Shown here in pieces: positions 17,989-24,114 of a DNA stretch of 64,000 nt. The position numbers and the translations under genes are program-made. Origin of the DNA: a virus; the IMG/VR virus record IMGVR_UViG_3300040856_003829, positions 1-64,000 of that record. One strand, 5' to 3'. Each line of letters begins with the position of its first letter. The first letter of the stretch is position 1. The notes beneath the pieces were generated by a model. It made no database searches, was not told the DNA's origin, and was given only the letters and a program-made list of their open reading frames with translations.

Positions 17989-18764
17989 AATAATTCTATT
18001 TTACTTTTTATTAAGTTAATCCACCAATTACAATCTAACATTTCTTTATTAAAAGTTTTTTCTTTTAATTTTTGAATTTCATTTTTTAAATACTCTAAAT
18101 CACTTAATTTTTGTATATCTTCGATTAAAATAACTGGAAAATTATGATGGAGTCTATCATACATAACCTTATTAAAGGTTAATGGAATTCTATCCATGTA
18201 CAATGCTTCATATATCCTATGATTGTCTCCTGGACCATTGCCTTGTGCACATACAATTAATTCATAATCAAGACATGTATCAAAAAAATCCTCAACAGAT
18301 AAGTTAGGCTCCTGCCAATCAATAAAATCAGTATTTATACTTATGGATCTTACAGAATTTCTATGGTGTGGATTTGTATTGACTCTAAAATTCGAATACG
18401 CAAATTTTGACGGATCTCTAAAGGGTTTATTGGAGATAAATTCATCTTTAATTTTAACTCTTTCATACCCTATACCATGACCAGGTCTCTTAGAAAATTC
18501 ATAATTTTCAATACCTAGGGGTAATGTTATGACTCGTTCATCTTCAACTAAGGCATTCTGTGCAAACCAAAACTTAACATTTAAGGGTAAATTATTAAGA
18601 ATATTTCGATCAATAACATAATCTGAATTTCCAGATATTAAAATTACATTATGACTTAAGGTTTTTATGTATTCAAAATCAGATTGTAAAAAATCAGTTT
18701 TACAAAAAAAAACTTTTACTCCGTCATGTAAATCAGAGAATTTATTAATTTGTATTGTATTCAT
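17985..18764 (-). CDS. Exostosin-like glycosyltransferase
   Basis: 259 aa from the ATG at 18764, chosen because it begins 2 nt after the stop codon at 18766, whereas the longer start overlaps the upstream gene by 29 nt. The C-terminal half has ELIVCAQGNGPGDNHRIYEALYMDRIPLTF, typical of the nucleotide-sugar-binding part of exostosin/GT47-like enzymes (G-x-D-x-H-R-x-E-A-L...P). The N-terminal half contains Rossmann-like strands (NVILISGNSDYVI). It would transfer the sugar made by its neighbours to a glycan; acceptor unknown. Confidence 0.7.
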   Translation of the reverse strand: MNTIQINKFSDLHDGVKVFFCKTDFLQSDFEYIKTLSHNVILISGNSDYVIDRNILNNLPLNVKFWFAQNALVEDERVITLPLGIENYEFSKRPGHGIGYERVKIKDEFISNKPFRDPSKFAYSNFRVNTNPHHRNSVRSISINTDFIDWQEPNLSVEDFFDTCLDYELIVCAQGNGPGDNHRIYEALYMDRIPLTFNKVMYDRLHHNFPVILIEDIQKLSDLEYLKNEIQKLKEKTFNKEMLDCNWWINLIKSKIELL

Positions 18765-18765
18765 G

Positions 18766-19389
18766 TCATACTCTTTCGAAAACAGCGAATCCATTTCTAT
18801 CGTTGCTCTTAATTATACAATTTAACGTGTCATCATTATCACACTCGTATAATATTTTACTTGTCTTATCAACCTTAGTATCATCAAGTAACACAATTTT
18901 AAATTTCTCTTTTAATAATTCCCATTCTAGATAAGTTGCAAATTCACCACCATCTAAAAGTATTAAGTCATAATCTTGTATAATTTCTTCTGATATATCT
19001 GGGCAATTATCATAATCTAACATATCATTGTTATGCCATGTAAGTTTCTGACCTTTTAAGTTCAAGGTATCAACATATTTCAAATATTGATCCTTATCTA
19101 TAATTCTACCAAATTTCAGAGTAACATGTTCTTTGAAATCTTTCAAATTATTCTTAGCAATCTCGAAAAAGGTTTTATTAGTTTCTAAACTGATAAAAGA
19201 TGGGTTATAACTAGGATCTTCATTTTTTACTGACATGATACCATCAATGAAACATTTTGTAGATCCCAATCCTTTCCATGTTCCGATTTCTAATATTTTC
19301 AATGGTTTTTTTTCTTTAACCATTTGAATAATAATATTTCCAAAACCTGTATCTGGTTTTATTTGTCCTTGAACTCCTGAAGTATCCAT
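18766..19389 (-). CDS. Class I SAM-dependent methyltransferase-like protein
   Basis: 207 aa. The SAM-binding motif I appears as KILEIGTWKGLGSTKCF at about residue 31, followed by the acidic strand SFISLETNKTF and the motif IV-like YDLILLDGGEF. This layout matches Methyltransf_24-type enzymes found in glycan clusters. It is the first gene of the sugar operon and follows a small lipoprotein gene after 2 nt. Substrate (sugar hydroxyl or peptide) is not known. Confidence 0.75.
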   Translation of the reverse strand: MDTSGVQGQIKPDTGFGNIIIQMVKEKKPLKILEIGTWKGLGSTKCFIDGIMSVKNEDPSYNPSFISLETNKTFFEIAKNNLKDFKEHVTLKFGRIIDKDQYLKYVDTLNLKGQKLTWHNNDMLDYDNCPDISEEIIQDYDLILLDGGEFATYLEWELLKEKFKIVLLDDTKVDKTSKILYECDNDDTLNCIIKSNDRNGFAVFERV

Positions 19390-19391
19390 TT

Positions 19392-19673
19392 TTACTTTGT
19401 TTTGTAATCAGATAATGAATCCAGTAATTCATTAACATTATTTATGTCTTTAACTAGACACATTCCCTCACATTGTATACACTTTTCACCATTATTGATA
19501 TACTGATCCAGAGGACACTTATATTCTAAACCACACTCACATTCACATAGATGATAATTAATAGGTCCATTTATCGAACCCTCATCTGTAACTACAACTT
19601 GATGTGTATTTTGACTATCGGAACATGATAAGAAAAAAAACATCGAACAGATCAAAAATATTCTATTTTTCAT
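19392..19673 (-). CDS. Small Cys-rich lipoprotein
   Basis: 93 aa with a lipobox (MFFFLSC) that places a lipidated Cys at about residue 17. The mature part carries seven further cysteines in the patterns LCECECGLEYKC and KCIQCEGMC, suggesting disulfides or a metal site, and an amphipathic C-terminus. It overlaps the upstream 58-aa frame. Function unknown. Confidence 0.6.
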   Translation of the reverse strand: MKNRIFLICSMFFFLSCSDSQNTHQVVVTDEGSINGPINYHLCECECGLEYKCPLDQYINNGEKCIQCEGMCLVKDINNVNELLDSLSDYKTK

Positions 19674-19839
19674 AATTTTTAATTATTGGTCGACTCATAT
19701 GTTTTACAAATGGAACCAAATCAGTGATTTGAGCGGCATTGTATCTGACAATAAGTCTATTTTTATGTTTATTATTTGAATCTAAAAATAAAACACCAAA
19801 TAATATAATCAACAGGGTTTGTAATATAAATTTTTTCAT
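19663..19839 (-). CDS. Small secreted or membrane-anchored protein (58 aa)
   Basis: ATG at 19839, TAG at 19663-19665. Starts MKKFILQTLLIILFGVLFLD, an N-terminal signal or anchor, followed by a basic stretch (NNKHKNRLIVRYNA). The ATG overlaps the upstream TAA (TAATG) and the C-terminus overlaps the lipoprotein start by 11 nt, a tight arrangement that supports a real gene in an operon. Confidence 0.5.
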   Translation of the reverse strand: MKKFILQTLLIILFGVLFLDSNNKHKNRLIVRYNAAQITDLVPFVKHMSRPIIKNYEK

Positions 19840-19982
19840 TACCAGTTTTTAATAATATTAAGTACAATAAGTAAATTTGTGATGACTGCTTGTAAGATTA
19901 ATAAGGTTCGTATAAAAGCAACTTTATCACTAATCTTATTATCCTTTTCATTAGCCTTAGTACCTAAAGATTTTGCCCACAA
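19839..19982 (-). CDS. Small membrane protein, start uncertain
   Basis: The only in-frame ATG lies upstream inside tRNA-Val, so the N-terminal 31 codons of that frame translate the tRNA and are not credible. I place a TTG start at 19982, about 20 nt past the tRNA 3' end, giving 47 aa that end in one hydrophobic helix (RTLLILQAVITNLLIVLNII). The stop overlaps the next start (TAATG). Confidence 0.4.
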   Translation of the reverse strand: MWAKSLGTKANEKDNKISDKVAFIRTLLILQAVITNLLIVLNIIKNW

Positions 19983-20002
19983 CTTCCAAAATCTTGTATA
20001 AG

Positions 20003-20077
20003 TGGTCCCTGCCGGATTCGAACCAGCGACCTTCTGGGTGTAAACCAGATGCTCTGAACCAACTGAGCTAAGAGACC
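20003..20077 (-). tRNA. tRNA-Val (TAC)
   Basis: Acceptor GGTCTCT/AGGGACC, anticodon stem TCTGG/CCAGA with loop TTTACAC, and T arm GCTGG-TTCGAAT-CCGGC. CCA not encoded. Confidence 0.94.
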
Positions 20078-20079
20078 TT

Positions 20080-20268
20080 TTATTTTTTTTCATGCTCCAA
20101 TGTCAACAAAGAATCAATATAACGTTGATTCGATAAAAATACACTATCAGATAAAATTATTTCATCTTTAGTAAAATCTAATTGTTCACCAAGGATTTCA
20201 ATCTTAGTATCTTGATTATCACATGAGATCAAAAAAACAAAAGAACATACTGTAATAATTTTTTTCAT
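20080..20268 (-). CDS. Small lipoprotein
   Basis: 62 aa. A signal peptide with lipobox FLISC (lipid Cys at residue 16) is followed by a short acidic, helical mature part (EQLDFTKDEIILSDSVF). It ends 2 nt before the 5' end of tRNA-Val. Together with the lipoproteins at 19392 and 11008 it belongs to a set of short secreted genes scattered among tRNAs. Confidence 0.55.
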   Translation of the reverse strand: MKKIITVCSFVFLISCDNQDTKIEILGEQLDFTKDEIILSDSVFLSNQRYIDSLLTLEHEKK

Positions 20269-20282
20269 TTCATAAAATTTAG

Positions 20283-20355
20283 TAACCCCGCTGGGATTCG
20301 AACCCAGGACCCTCTCATTAAAAGTGAGATGCTCTGCCAGCTGAGCTACGAGATC
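20283..20355 (-). tRNA. tRNA-Lys (TTT)
   Basis: D arm GCTC...GAGC, anticodon loop CTTTTAA on stem TCTCA/TGAGA, and T arm CTGGG-TTCGAAT-CCCAG. The acceptor GATCTCG/CGGGGTT contains several G-U pairs and is weaker than in the other tRNAs. Confidence 0.9.
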
Positions 20356-20364
20356 AGATCCGCC

Positions 20365-20600
20365 TCCCTACAACACCTTACTCATATCGTAAGAATATTA
20401 TAGGGACACTTACATTCGTCCAATGTCAAGGAGTTTAGTTCTGTTCAGGGTGACTAAACGCACCCCACTATCTGACGGTAACTTACCAACATACCGACTC
20501 GTGCCGTATGTGTCTGAAATTACTCGTGAGATAGGTTTCCCATCCATGGGCGATTAGACCCTGATGGTAGTTACATGTTGACTAATCTCATGTAACAGCT
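20365..20600 (-). ncRNA. Structured non-coding RNA with an H-type pseudoknot
   Basis: No credible gene lies here, but the DNA is less AT-rich than its surroundings and full of complementary segments. There is a 7-bp hairpin (GTTTAGT 20433-20439 with ACTAAAC 20453-20459). A three-way junction is closed by CTATCT/AGATAG (20468-20473, 20529-20534) and holds hairpins GGTAA/TTACC and ACATAC/GTATGT. An H-type pseudoknot follows (GATTAG 20552-20557 with CTAATC 20582-20587; GTTACATG 20570-20577 with CATGTAAC 20589-20596). The strand is assumed from the flanking tRNAs. It matches no RNA family I can name. Confidence 0.5.
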
Positions 20601-20602
20601 TG

Positions 20603-20683
20603 TGGGGGTAGATGGACTCGAACCACCGATGTCAGAGACGGCTGATTTACAGTCAGCTGCAATAGCCACTATGCGATACCCCC
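20603..20683 (-). tRNA. tRNA-Tyr (GTA)
   Basis: Acceptor GGGGGTA/TACCCCC, anticodon loop CTGTAAA on stem GCTGA/TCAGC, and a class II variable arm as expected for bacterial tRNA-Tyr. CCA not encoded. Confidence 0.94.
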
Positions 20684-20690
20684 TAGAAAA

Positions 20691-20816
20691 GGTCAGACAA
20701 TACTGGAGACGGGCCCAGTGAACCGAATACACGTACTCGGAAGGGCCTTTTTACTCACAAGTAAAGTCTGACCTGTTTTGGTATTGAACTTCAATACCGG
20801 CGTTTTCGAGTCGCCT
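20691..20816 (-). ncRNA. Structured spacer RNA between tRNA-Tyr and tRNA-Thr
   Basis: An 8-bp stem GGTCAGAC/GTCTGACC (20691-20698, 20766-20773) closes a loop that contains a nested hairpin GGCCC...GGGCC with CCGA/TCGG inside, and a second hairpin TTTACT/AGTAAA. Two more hairpins follow, GGTATTGA-ACT-TCAATACC and GGCG/CGCC. The spacing is not that of a tRNA and no TTCGA T-loop is present. Confidence 0.45.
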
Positions 20817-20819
20817 ATG

Positions 20820-20892
20820 AGCCACCAATAGGACTCGAACCTACGACCTGCTGATTACAAATCAGCTGCTCTACCAACTAAGCTATGGTGGC
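20820..20892 (-). tRNA. tRNA-Thr (TGT)
   Basis: Acceptor GCCACCA/TGGTGGC, anticodon loop TTTGTAA on stem GCTGA/TCAGC, and T arm GTAGG-TTCGAGT-CCTAT. CCA not encoded. Confidence 0.94.
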
Positions 20893-20974
20893 ACACTAGT
20901 CTAAGACCTAACGTTGTGCTAATCCGGACCCATTTTAATACGATTGAGTCAACACGCTCACCTCACACGCAACT

Positions 20975-21217
20975 TTAAGATACGTTTGTAAGTCGATTTT
21001 CTAACTTATCCAGTCTTGAATCTATTGTTCTGTAAATTTCAGTGATCTCACCATCAATATTATGTCTAAATGAAGACATCTCATTATCGAAATTTGATGA
21101 ACTAAAATCAAAACTGGTTTGAAAATCTCTGAGTTCTTTCTTTAGTTTGAACACACCAACGACTGAGTATAAAAACCCAACCGATACTATACCCAAAACA
21201 AAATACAAAAATTCCAT
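20975..21217 (-). CDS. Small membrane protein with coiled-coil tail
   Basis: 80 aa. An N-terminal helix (FLYFVLGIVSVGFLYSVVGVF) is followed by a charged helical tail (LKKELRDFQTSFDFSS, GEITEIYRTIDSRLDKLENRL) likely to be a coiled coil. It resembles in design the membrane/coiled-coil proteins at 113 and 5436 but without clear sequence match. It lies inside the tRNA array, with structured DNA downstream in its own direction. Confidence 0.6.
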   Translation of the reverse strand: MEFLYFVLGIVSVGFLYSVVGVFKLKKELRDFQTSFDFSSSNFDNEMSSFRHNIDGEITEIYRTIDSRLDKLENRLTNVS

Positions 21218-21349
21218 GTGTTTTAAATTTTAAGGTTTATAGATGGAGAATTAGGTGAAGAGATAAGTCAGTCTCTTAAGTACGTCCAACTTTATTTTTT
21301 TCAGGTAACATACATCCGGAATACAAGAGAGTTGTTAACTCCGCATATT

Positions 21350-21584
21350 TCACGTTCATGTCCACTTCACAGGTGTTGGCAAACCTGATTGAAGTTCACT
21401 GAGTCAGACAGTAGACTTTTAGTGTCTCGTACAACTACATTTTTAGAATGCCCACAACAGAAAATAACGCTCGTTATCCCTGAAGCTACAATACTAAATA
21501 TGTATGCCTTATCCCCCTGTCCAAGGGATTATTCAGCAACACCCTCCCGTGCGTGATCAGCGCGGTGGGATTTACCTCCATTTG
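21350..21584 (-). ncRNA. Structured spacer RNA between a membrane-protein gene and tRNA-Ile
   Basis: The 367-bp gap 21218-21584 holds no gene. It contains a long hairpin (ACTTCA-cAGGT ... ACCTg-TGAAGT, 21364-21395), a two-part hairpin (CACT-AGTC ... GACT-AGTG), a short TAACG/CGTTA hairpin, and a multibranch element closed by CTGAA/TTCAG (21480-21484, 21532-21536) holding ATAC/GTAT and ATCCC/GGGAT hairpins. Nested complementarity over such a length argues for an RNA product. Family unknown. Confidence 0.45.
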
Positions 21585-21658
21585 TAGGGACGGAGGGACT
21601 TGAACCCCCGACCTTGACTATATAAGAGTCCTGCTCTAACCAACTGAGCTACATCCCC
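21585..21658 (-). tRNA. tRNA-Ile (TAT)
   Basis: Acceptor GGGGATG/CGTCCCT, D arm GCTC...GAGC, anticodon stem GGACT/AGTCA with loop CTTATAT, and T arm GGGGG-TTCAAGT-CCCTC. The UAU anticodon is rare in bacteria, which usually read AUA with a lysidine-modified CAU tRNA. It would serve the AUA-rich genes of this phage. Confidence 0.9.
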
Positions 21659-21713
21659 ATATTGATAACTTATTTACTTATGTAGTAAGTGCAAAACTCG
21701 AAAACCCATTACG

Positions 21714-21757
21714 TCAAAGAACTGTACAAATATAAGTCAAAATCTTTATTCTACAAA
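21714..21757 (-). promoter_or_regulatory. Host-type promoter plus boxA-like leader before tRNA-Ile
   Basis: On the minus strand TTTG (21754-21757) and TATATTTG (21727-21734) are 19 nt apart, matching the Bacteroidota primary-sigma consensus TTTG-N19-TAnnTTTG. A boxA-like GTTCTTTGA (21714-21722) follows 4 nt later. Confidence 0.75.
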
Positions 21758-21863
21758 AAATATGTAGAGGTTATTTCGTTACCAACGCAGCCATCATAGA
21801 TGTTACTGGATTATGGTTGGACTTCCATTTATCCGACTTCATCCCTAGTCGGTGGATGAGGTT

Positions 21864-22049
21864 TCAACCTCTCAAAATTTTGTTTTCATCATCCCATTTC
21901 TTTTTATTATTGTAGATTCTTTTTTGTACACCATCAAAGATCGATAGTAGTAACATACCAGTAATCAGAATCCCAATTACAAATGAAATGACTATGAATC
22001 CAACTTCGAAAAGACTACTGAAAAAGTCTGTTATATCAAGTAAAAACAT
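21864..22049 (-). CDS. Small membrane protein
   Basis: 61 aa from the ATG at 22049; the longer frame upstream only reads through tRNA-Leu. Helical hydrophobic segment at about residues 9-38 (LFEVGFIVISFVIGILITGMLLLSIF) and a basic, charged tail (KRIYNNKKKWDDENK). The stop codon lies inside a GAGGTT-GA-AACCTC hairpin that may act in 3' processing or termination. No family recognised. Confidence 0.5.
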   Translation of the reverse strand: MFLLDITDFFSSLFEVGFIVISFVIGILITGMLLLSIFDGVQKRIYNNKKKWDDENKILRG

Positions 22050-22063
22050 AATTTTGGTTTTAG

Positions 22064-22149
22064 TAGCCGGGGCGGGGCTCGAACCCGCACTCACCGTTCG
22101 GCGAAACAGATTTTAAGTCTGTCGTGTCTGCCAATTCCACCACCCGGCC
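22064..22149 (-). tRNA. tRNA-Leu (TAA)
   Basis: Acceptor GGCCGGG/CCCGGCT with a terminal G-U pair, anticodon loop CTTAAAA on stem ACAGA/TCTGT, a long variable arm, and T arm GCGGG-TTCGAGC-CCCGC. Reads UUA. Confidence 0.94.
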
Positions 22150-22166
22150 ATACTCATATTCGTAAA

Positions 22167-22213
22167 TCAAAGAACACTCTGTAAAGATAAGACAACTTTT
22201 TTAAATCACCAAA
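22167..22213 (-). promoter_or_regulatory. Host-type promoter plus boxA-like leader before tRNA-Leu
   Basis: On the minus strand TTTG (22210-22213) and TATCTTTA (22182-22189) are 20 nt apart, followed by GTTCTTTGA (22167-22175). Confidence 0.65.
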
Positions 22214-22224
22214 TCTTTTTTTTG

Positions 22225-22298
22225 TACACCCGATAGGATTCGAACCTATGACCGTCTGCTTAGAAGGCAGATGCTCTATCCAACTGAGCTACGGGTGC
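22225..22298 (-). tRNA. tRNA-Arg (TCT)
   Basis: Acceptor GCACCCG/CGGGTGT, anticodon loop CTTCTAA on stem TCTGC/GCAGA, and T arm ATAGG-TTCGAAT-CCTAT. Reads AGA, the common Arg codon here. Confidence 0.95.
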
Positions 22299-22303
22299 AT
22301 GTT

Positions 22304-22349
22304 TTAAAGAACTCCAACAAAGATAAGTCAACTATTTCAAACTAACAAA
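22304..22349 (-). promoter_or_regulatory. Host-type promoter plus boxA-like leader before tRNA-Arg
   Basis: On the minus strand TTTG (22346-22349) and TATCTTTG (22318-22325) are 20 nt apart. GTTCTTTAA (22304-22312) follows and ends 5 nt before the tRNA. Confidence 0.75.
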
Positions 22350-22370
22350 TCTTTTTGTCTTTTTTTTTTG

Positions 22371-22439
22371 AGGTCAGAAGTGGATTCGAACCACTGTAAA
22401 AGGATTGCGATCCTTCACCTTCCATTCGGACACCTGACC
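22371..22439 (-). tRNA. tRNA-Cys-like (GCA), atypical anticodon arm
   Basis: Acceptor GGTCAGG/TCTGACC and T arm AGTGG-TTCGAAT-CCACT are sound. The anticodon arm AAGGAT-CGCA-ATCCTT is one base shorter than the usual 17 nt, and the D stem has a T-T mismatch. By alignment with tRNA-Cys the anticodon would be GCA, but position 33 would be C rather than T. It may be a degenerate tRNA or carry a one-base sequencing error. Confidence 0.6.
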
Positions 22440-22444
22440 AATAC

Positions 22445-22489
22445 TCAAAGAACGAGTACAAATATAAAACAAAAAAACCCTACTACAAA
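22445..22489 (-). promoter_or_regulatory. Host-type promoter plus boxA-like leader before the Cys-like tRNA
   Basis: On the minus strand TTTG (22486-22489) and TATATTTG (22459-22466) are exactly 19 nt apart, followed by GTTCTTTGA (22445-22453), which ends 5 nt before the tRNA. It overlaps the terminator of the preceding operon. Confidence 0.75.
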
Positions 22490-22507
22490 ACGTAACAGGG
22501 TTTTTTT
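22471..22507 (-). terminator. Intrinsic terminator of the secretome operon
   Basis: An A7-CCCT ... AGGG-T7 inverted repeat, symmetric and able to act in both directions. It ends the minus-strand genes from 29.7 kb and overlaps the next promoter. Confidence 0.7.
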
Positions 22508-22522
22508 AAAAAAAAAGTATGA

Positions 22523-23020
22523 TTACTGATTAACTACGTCGAATTGGTTATTATCAGCTCTTCTATTAATAGTAATAAAATAATCTGACAATTCTAAAAC
22601 ACCTGTAATTGATTCGTAAGTCCTACCATTCGTAAATCTAATCTTACTGATCGGTACAGTCTTGAATAAATTAACTTCACTTTCTCTAAGGTTGTACCAA
22701 GCGTTACCTTCACAATTAAACTTGTTCCAGGATGTTTTTGTAATCTTTTCACCGTTTTCGAAAAGAACAATCATTTCAACGTTTTCCACACATGATCCTA
22801 ATCCGACTATTTTAGCCATGATACCATCGAATACGGGATCAGGGGAGTTGTATTTCCATGCCGATTCTATTCTAAAACCAGCATTGTTTTCGATAAATAC
22901 TTGACCATCATCAGACCAATAAACTTTGTCTGACATTTCATCTACTATTTTAGTAAGTGTCTGTGAGTATGATGTTAATGCTATAAAAATACTAGCAATA
23001 ATTAGTGATAATTTTTTCAT
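22523..23020 (-). CDS. Secreted hypothetical protein
   Basis: 165 aa with a signal peptide (MKKLSLIIASIFIALTSYSQ). The mature part is beta-rich, with MIVLFENGEKITKTSW and KIRFTNGRTYESI, and two cysteines (GSCVENV, FNCEGN) that could pair. It is the last gene in a chain of three short secreted proteins with 1-nt or overlapping junctions. No family recognised. Confidence 0.65.
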   Translation of the reverse strand: MKKLSLIIASIFIALTSYSQTLTKIVDEMSDKVYWSDDGQVFIENNAGFRIESAWKYNSPDPVFDGIMAKIVGLGSCVENVEMIVLFENGEKITKTSWNKFNCEGNAWYNLRESEVNLFKTVPISKIRFTNGRTYESITGVLELSDYFITINRRADNNQFDVVNQ

Positions 23021-23436
23021 TAGTAATATCGTTTTTTAATTTTATTTGTTACTTCCGTTTTAGGTATTATATAATGATAAACGTCATCTGTGTCTAAATC
23101 ACTTATAGCGATATAAAAACGATGACCATGTAAATTCCAAACAGTGTTGACTGGTATACCGTTGAGTAACATTCGATCATCTATTTTGAATGCACCTCTG
23201 AGTAAACCCTTACCTACCACACATCTATCAATAATATAATTAAGTTCCTTTTCTTTTATGTATAATATATCCTTTTGTAATTCCTCACCATAAGGTAGAA
23301 GATTACCATATTCATCGATGTTAGGTTGACTCTGTTCTAAGCCTAACAATACCTCATAGTAACCATCATTGGTTTGTGAGATCATTGACAATGAACATAA
23401 TATTGATAAAGATAATATTAATATTTTTTTATTCAT
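23020..23436 (-). CDS. Secreted hypothetical protein
   Basis: 138 aa from the ATG at 23436, chosen because it gives a clean signal peptide (MNKKILILSLSILCSLSMISQ); two in-frame ATGs lie slightly upstream. The mature protein (GYYEVLLGLEQ, IDRCVVGKGLLRGAF, VWNLHGHRFYIAISDL) is unfamiliar. It overlaps both neighbours' ends by a few bases, consistent with operon translation. Confidence 0.6.
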   Translation of the reverse strand: MNKKILILSLSILCSLSMISQTNDGYYEVLLGLEQSQPNIDEYGNLLPYGEELQKDILYIKEKELNYIIDRCVVGKGLLRGAFKIDDRMLLNGIPVNTVWNLHGHRFYIAISDLDTDDVYHYIIPKTEVTNKIKKRYY

Positions 23437-23911
23437 CCTCATTTTGTTTTTGTCCAAAATAACTGAAATAATATTTATGTGGTGGGTATCCTAAATACAT
23501 GTATGTCCACTGACCATAGTGTCTCAATCTTCCAGTTTCCCAAAATCTCCACTTCTGGTCTTCATCGTCAAATGACAAAATGTCTACATCGAATTCATTG
23601 TATGAGCCAAGATCATCTTCACCTTCTCTCATTTTTCCAATATAATTACAGAAATACTTAGCTTCACCAATATCATTTACCATCACGGTACCGAACATAT
23701 CATCTCCTCCCTCAGAACTATAGAAGTCTACATTGAATACAAACTTCCATTCACGAGTACTACCATTATCGTAAATCCAATCACCATCGACAGATTTCCA
23801 ACCTCTTAGTCTTTCGTAGGTCTTAGAAAAAGACCCTTCGATTTCTACATATTGACCATAAGAGTTAGAAATAGTCAAACATAGTAATAATAAACCTAAT
23901 AATTTTTTCAT
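23429..23911 (-). CDS. Secreted hypothetical protein
   Basis: 160 aa. Signal peptide MKKLLGLLLLCLTISNSYGQ, then an aromatic-rich beta protein (WKSVDGDWIYDNGSTREWKFVFNVDFYSS, HYGQWTYMYLGYPPHKYYF). The Trp/Tyr density suggests a lipocalin- or barrel-like fold, but no motif supports a name. Shares one base with the zinc-ribbon gene upstream. Confidence 0.6.
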   Translation of the reverse strand: MKKLLGLLLLCLTISNSYGQYVEIEGSFSKTYERLRGWKSVDGDWIYDNGSTREWKFVFNVDFYSSEGGDDMFGTVMVNDIGEAKYFCNYIGKMREGEDDLGSYNEFDVDILSFDDEDQKWRFWETGRLRHYGQWTYMYLGYPPHKYYFSYFGQKQNEDE

Positions 23912-24111
23912 TATTCGTCGGATTTAAATTTTTTAATTTTATTTTTTTTTGTTTTATGTTTTCCAGAATTATGATTTGGAATAAATCCACAATCACCACA
24001 TTCTAGTTTATCAATTTCATAGTTGAAAACAAAATGAGTTGATCCACAAGCAGGACACACTTCCTGGTTCATCAAATGATCATCATCTTCGTAATCATCG
24101 TAATAGTTCAT
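23911..24111 (-). CDS. Zinc-ribbon protein
   Basis: 66 aa. CPACGSTHFVFNYEIDKLECGDCG forms a TFIIB-like CxxC-x15-CxxC zinc ribbon, flanked by an acidic N-terminus (YYDDYEDDDH) and a strongly basic tail (KHKTKKNKIKKFK). Such small ribbons often touch RNA polymerase or nucleic acid. It lies 3 nt after the FKBP gene, apart from the secreted genes it is transcribed with in function. Confidence 0.75.
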   Translation of the reverse strand: MNYYDDYEDDDHLMNQEVCPACGSTHFVFNYEIDKLECGDCGFIPNHNSGKHKTKKNKIKKFKSDE

Positions 24112-24114
24112 ATG

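Noticed and set aside
19983-20093. ATG-initiated extension of the small membrane protein at 19839
   Set aside because: It reads through tRNA-Val; the peptide (SSVGSEHLVYTQ...) is a typical tRNA translation.
20365-20600. Considered a second tmRNA or an RNase P RNA
   Set aside because: It lacks tRNA-like ends and the conserved cores of both RNAs; only the general structure is supported.
21789-21842. A 23-codon minus-strand frame (MKSDKWKSNHNPV...)
   Set aside because: Too short and in a region of hairpins; no coupling to a neighbour.
22050-22094. N-terminal extension of the membrane protein at 21864-22049
   Set aside because: The extra codons lie inside tRNA-Leu.
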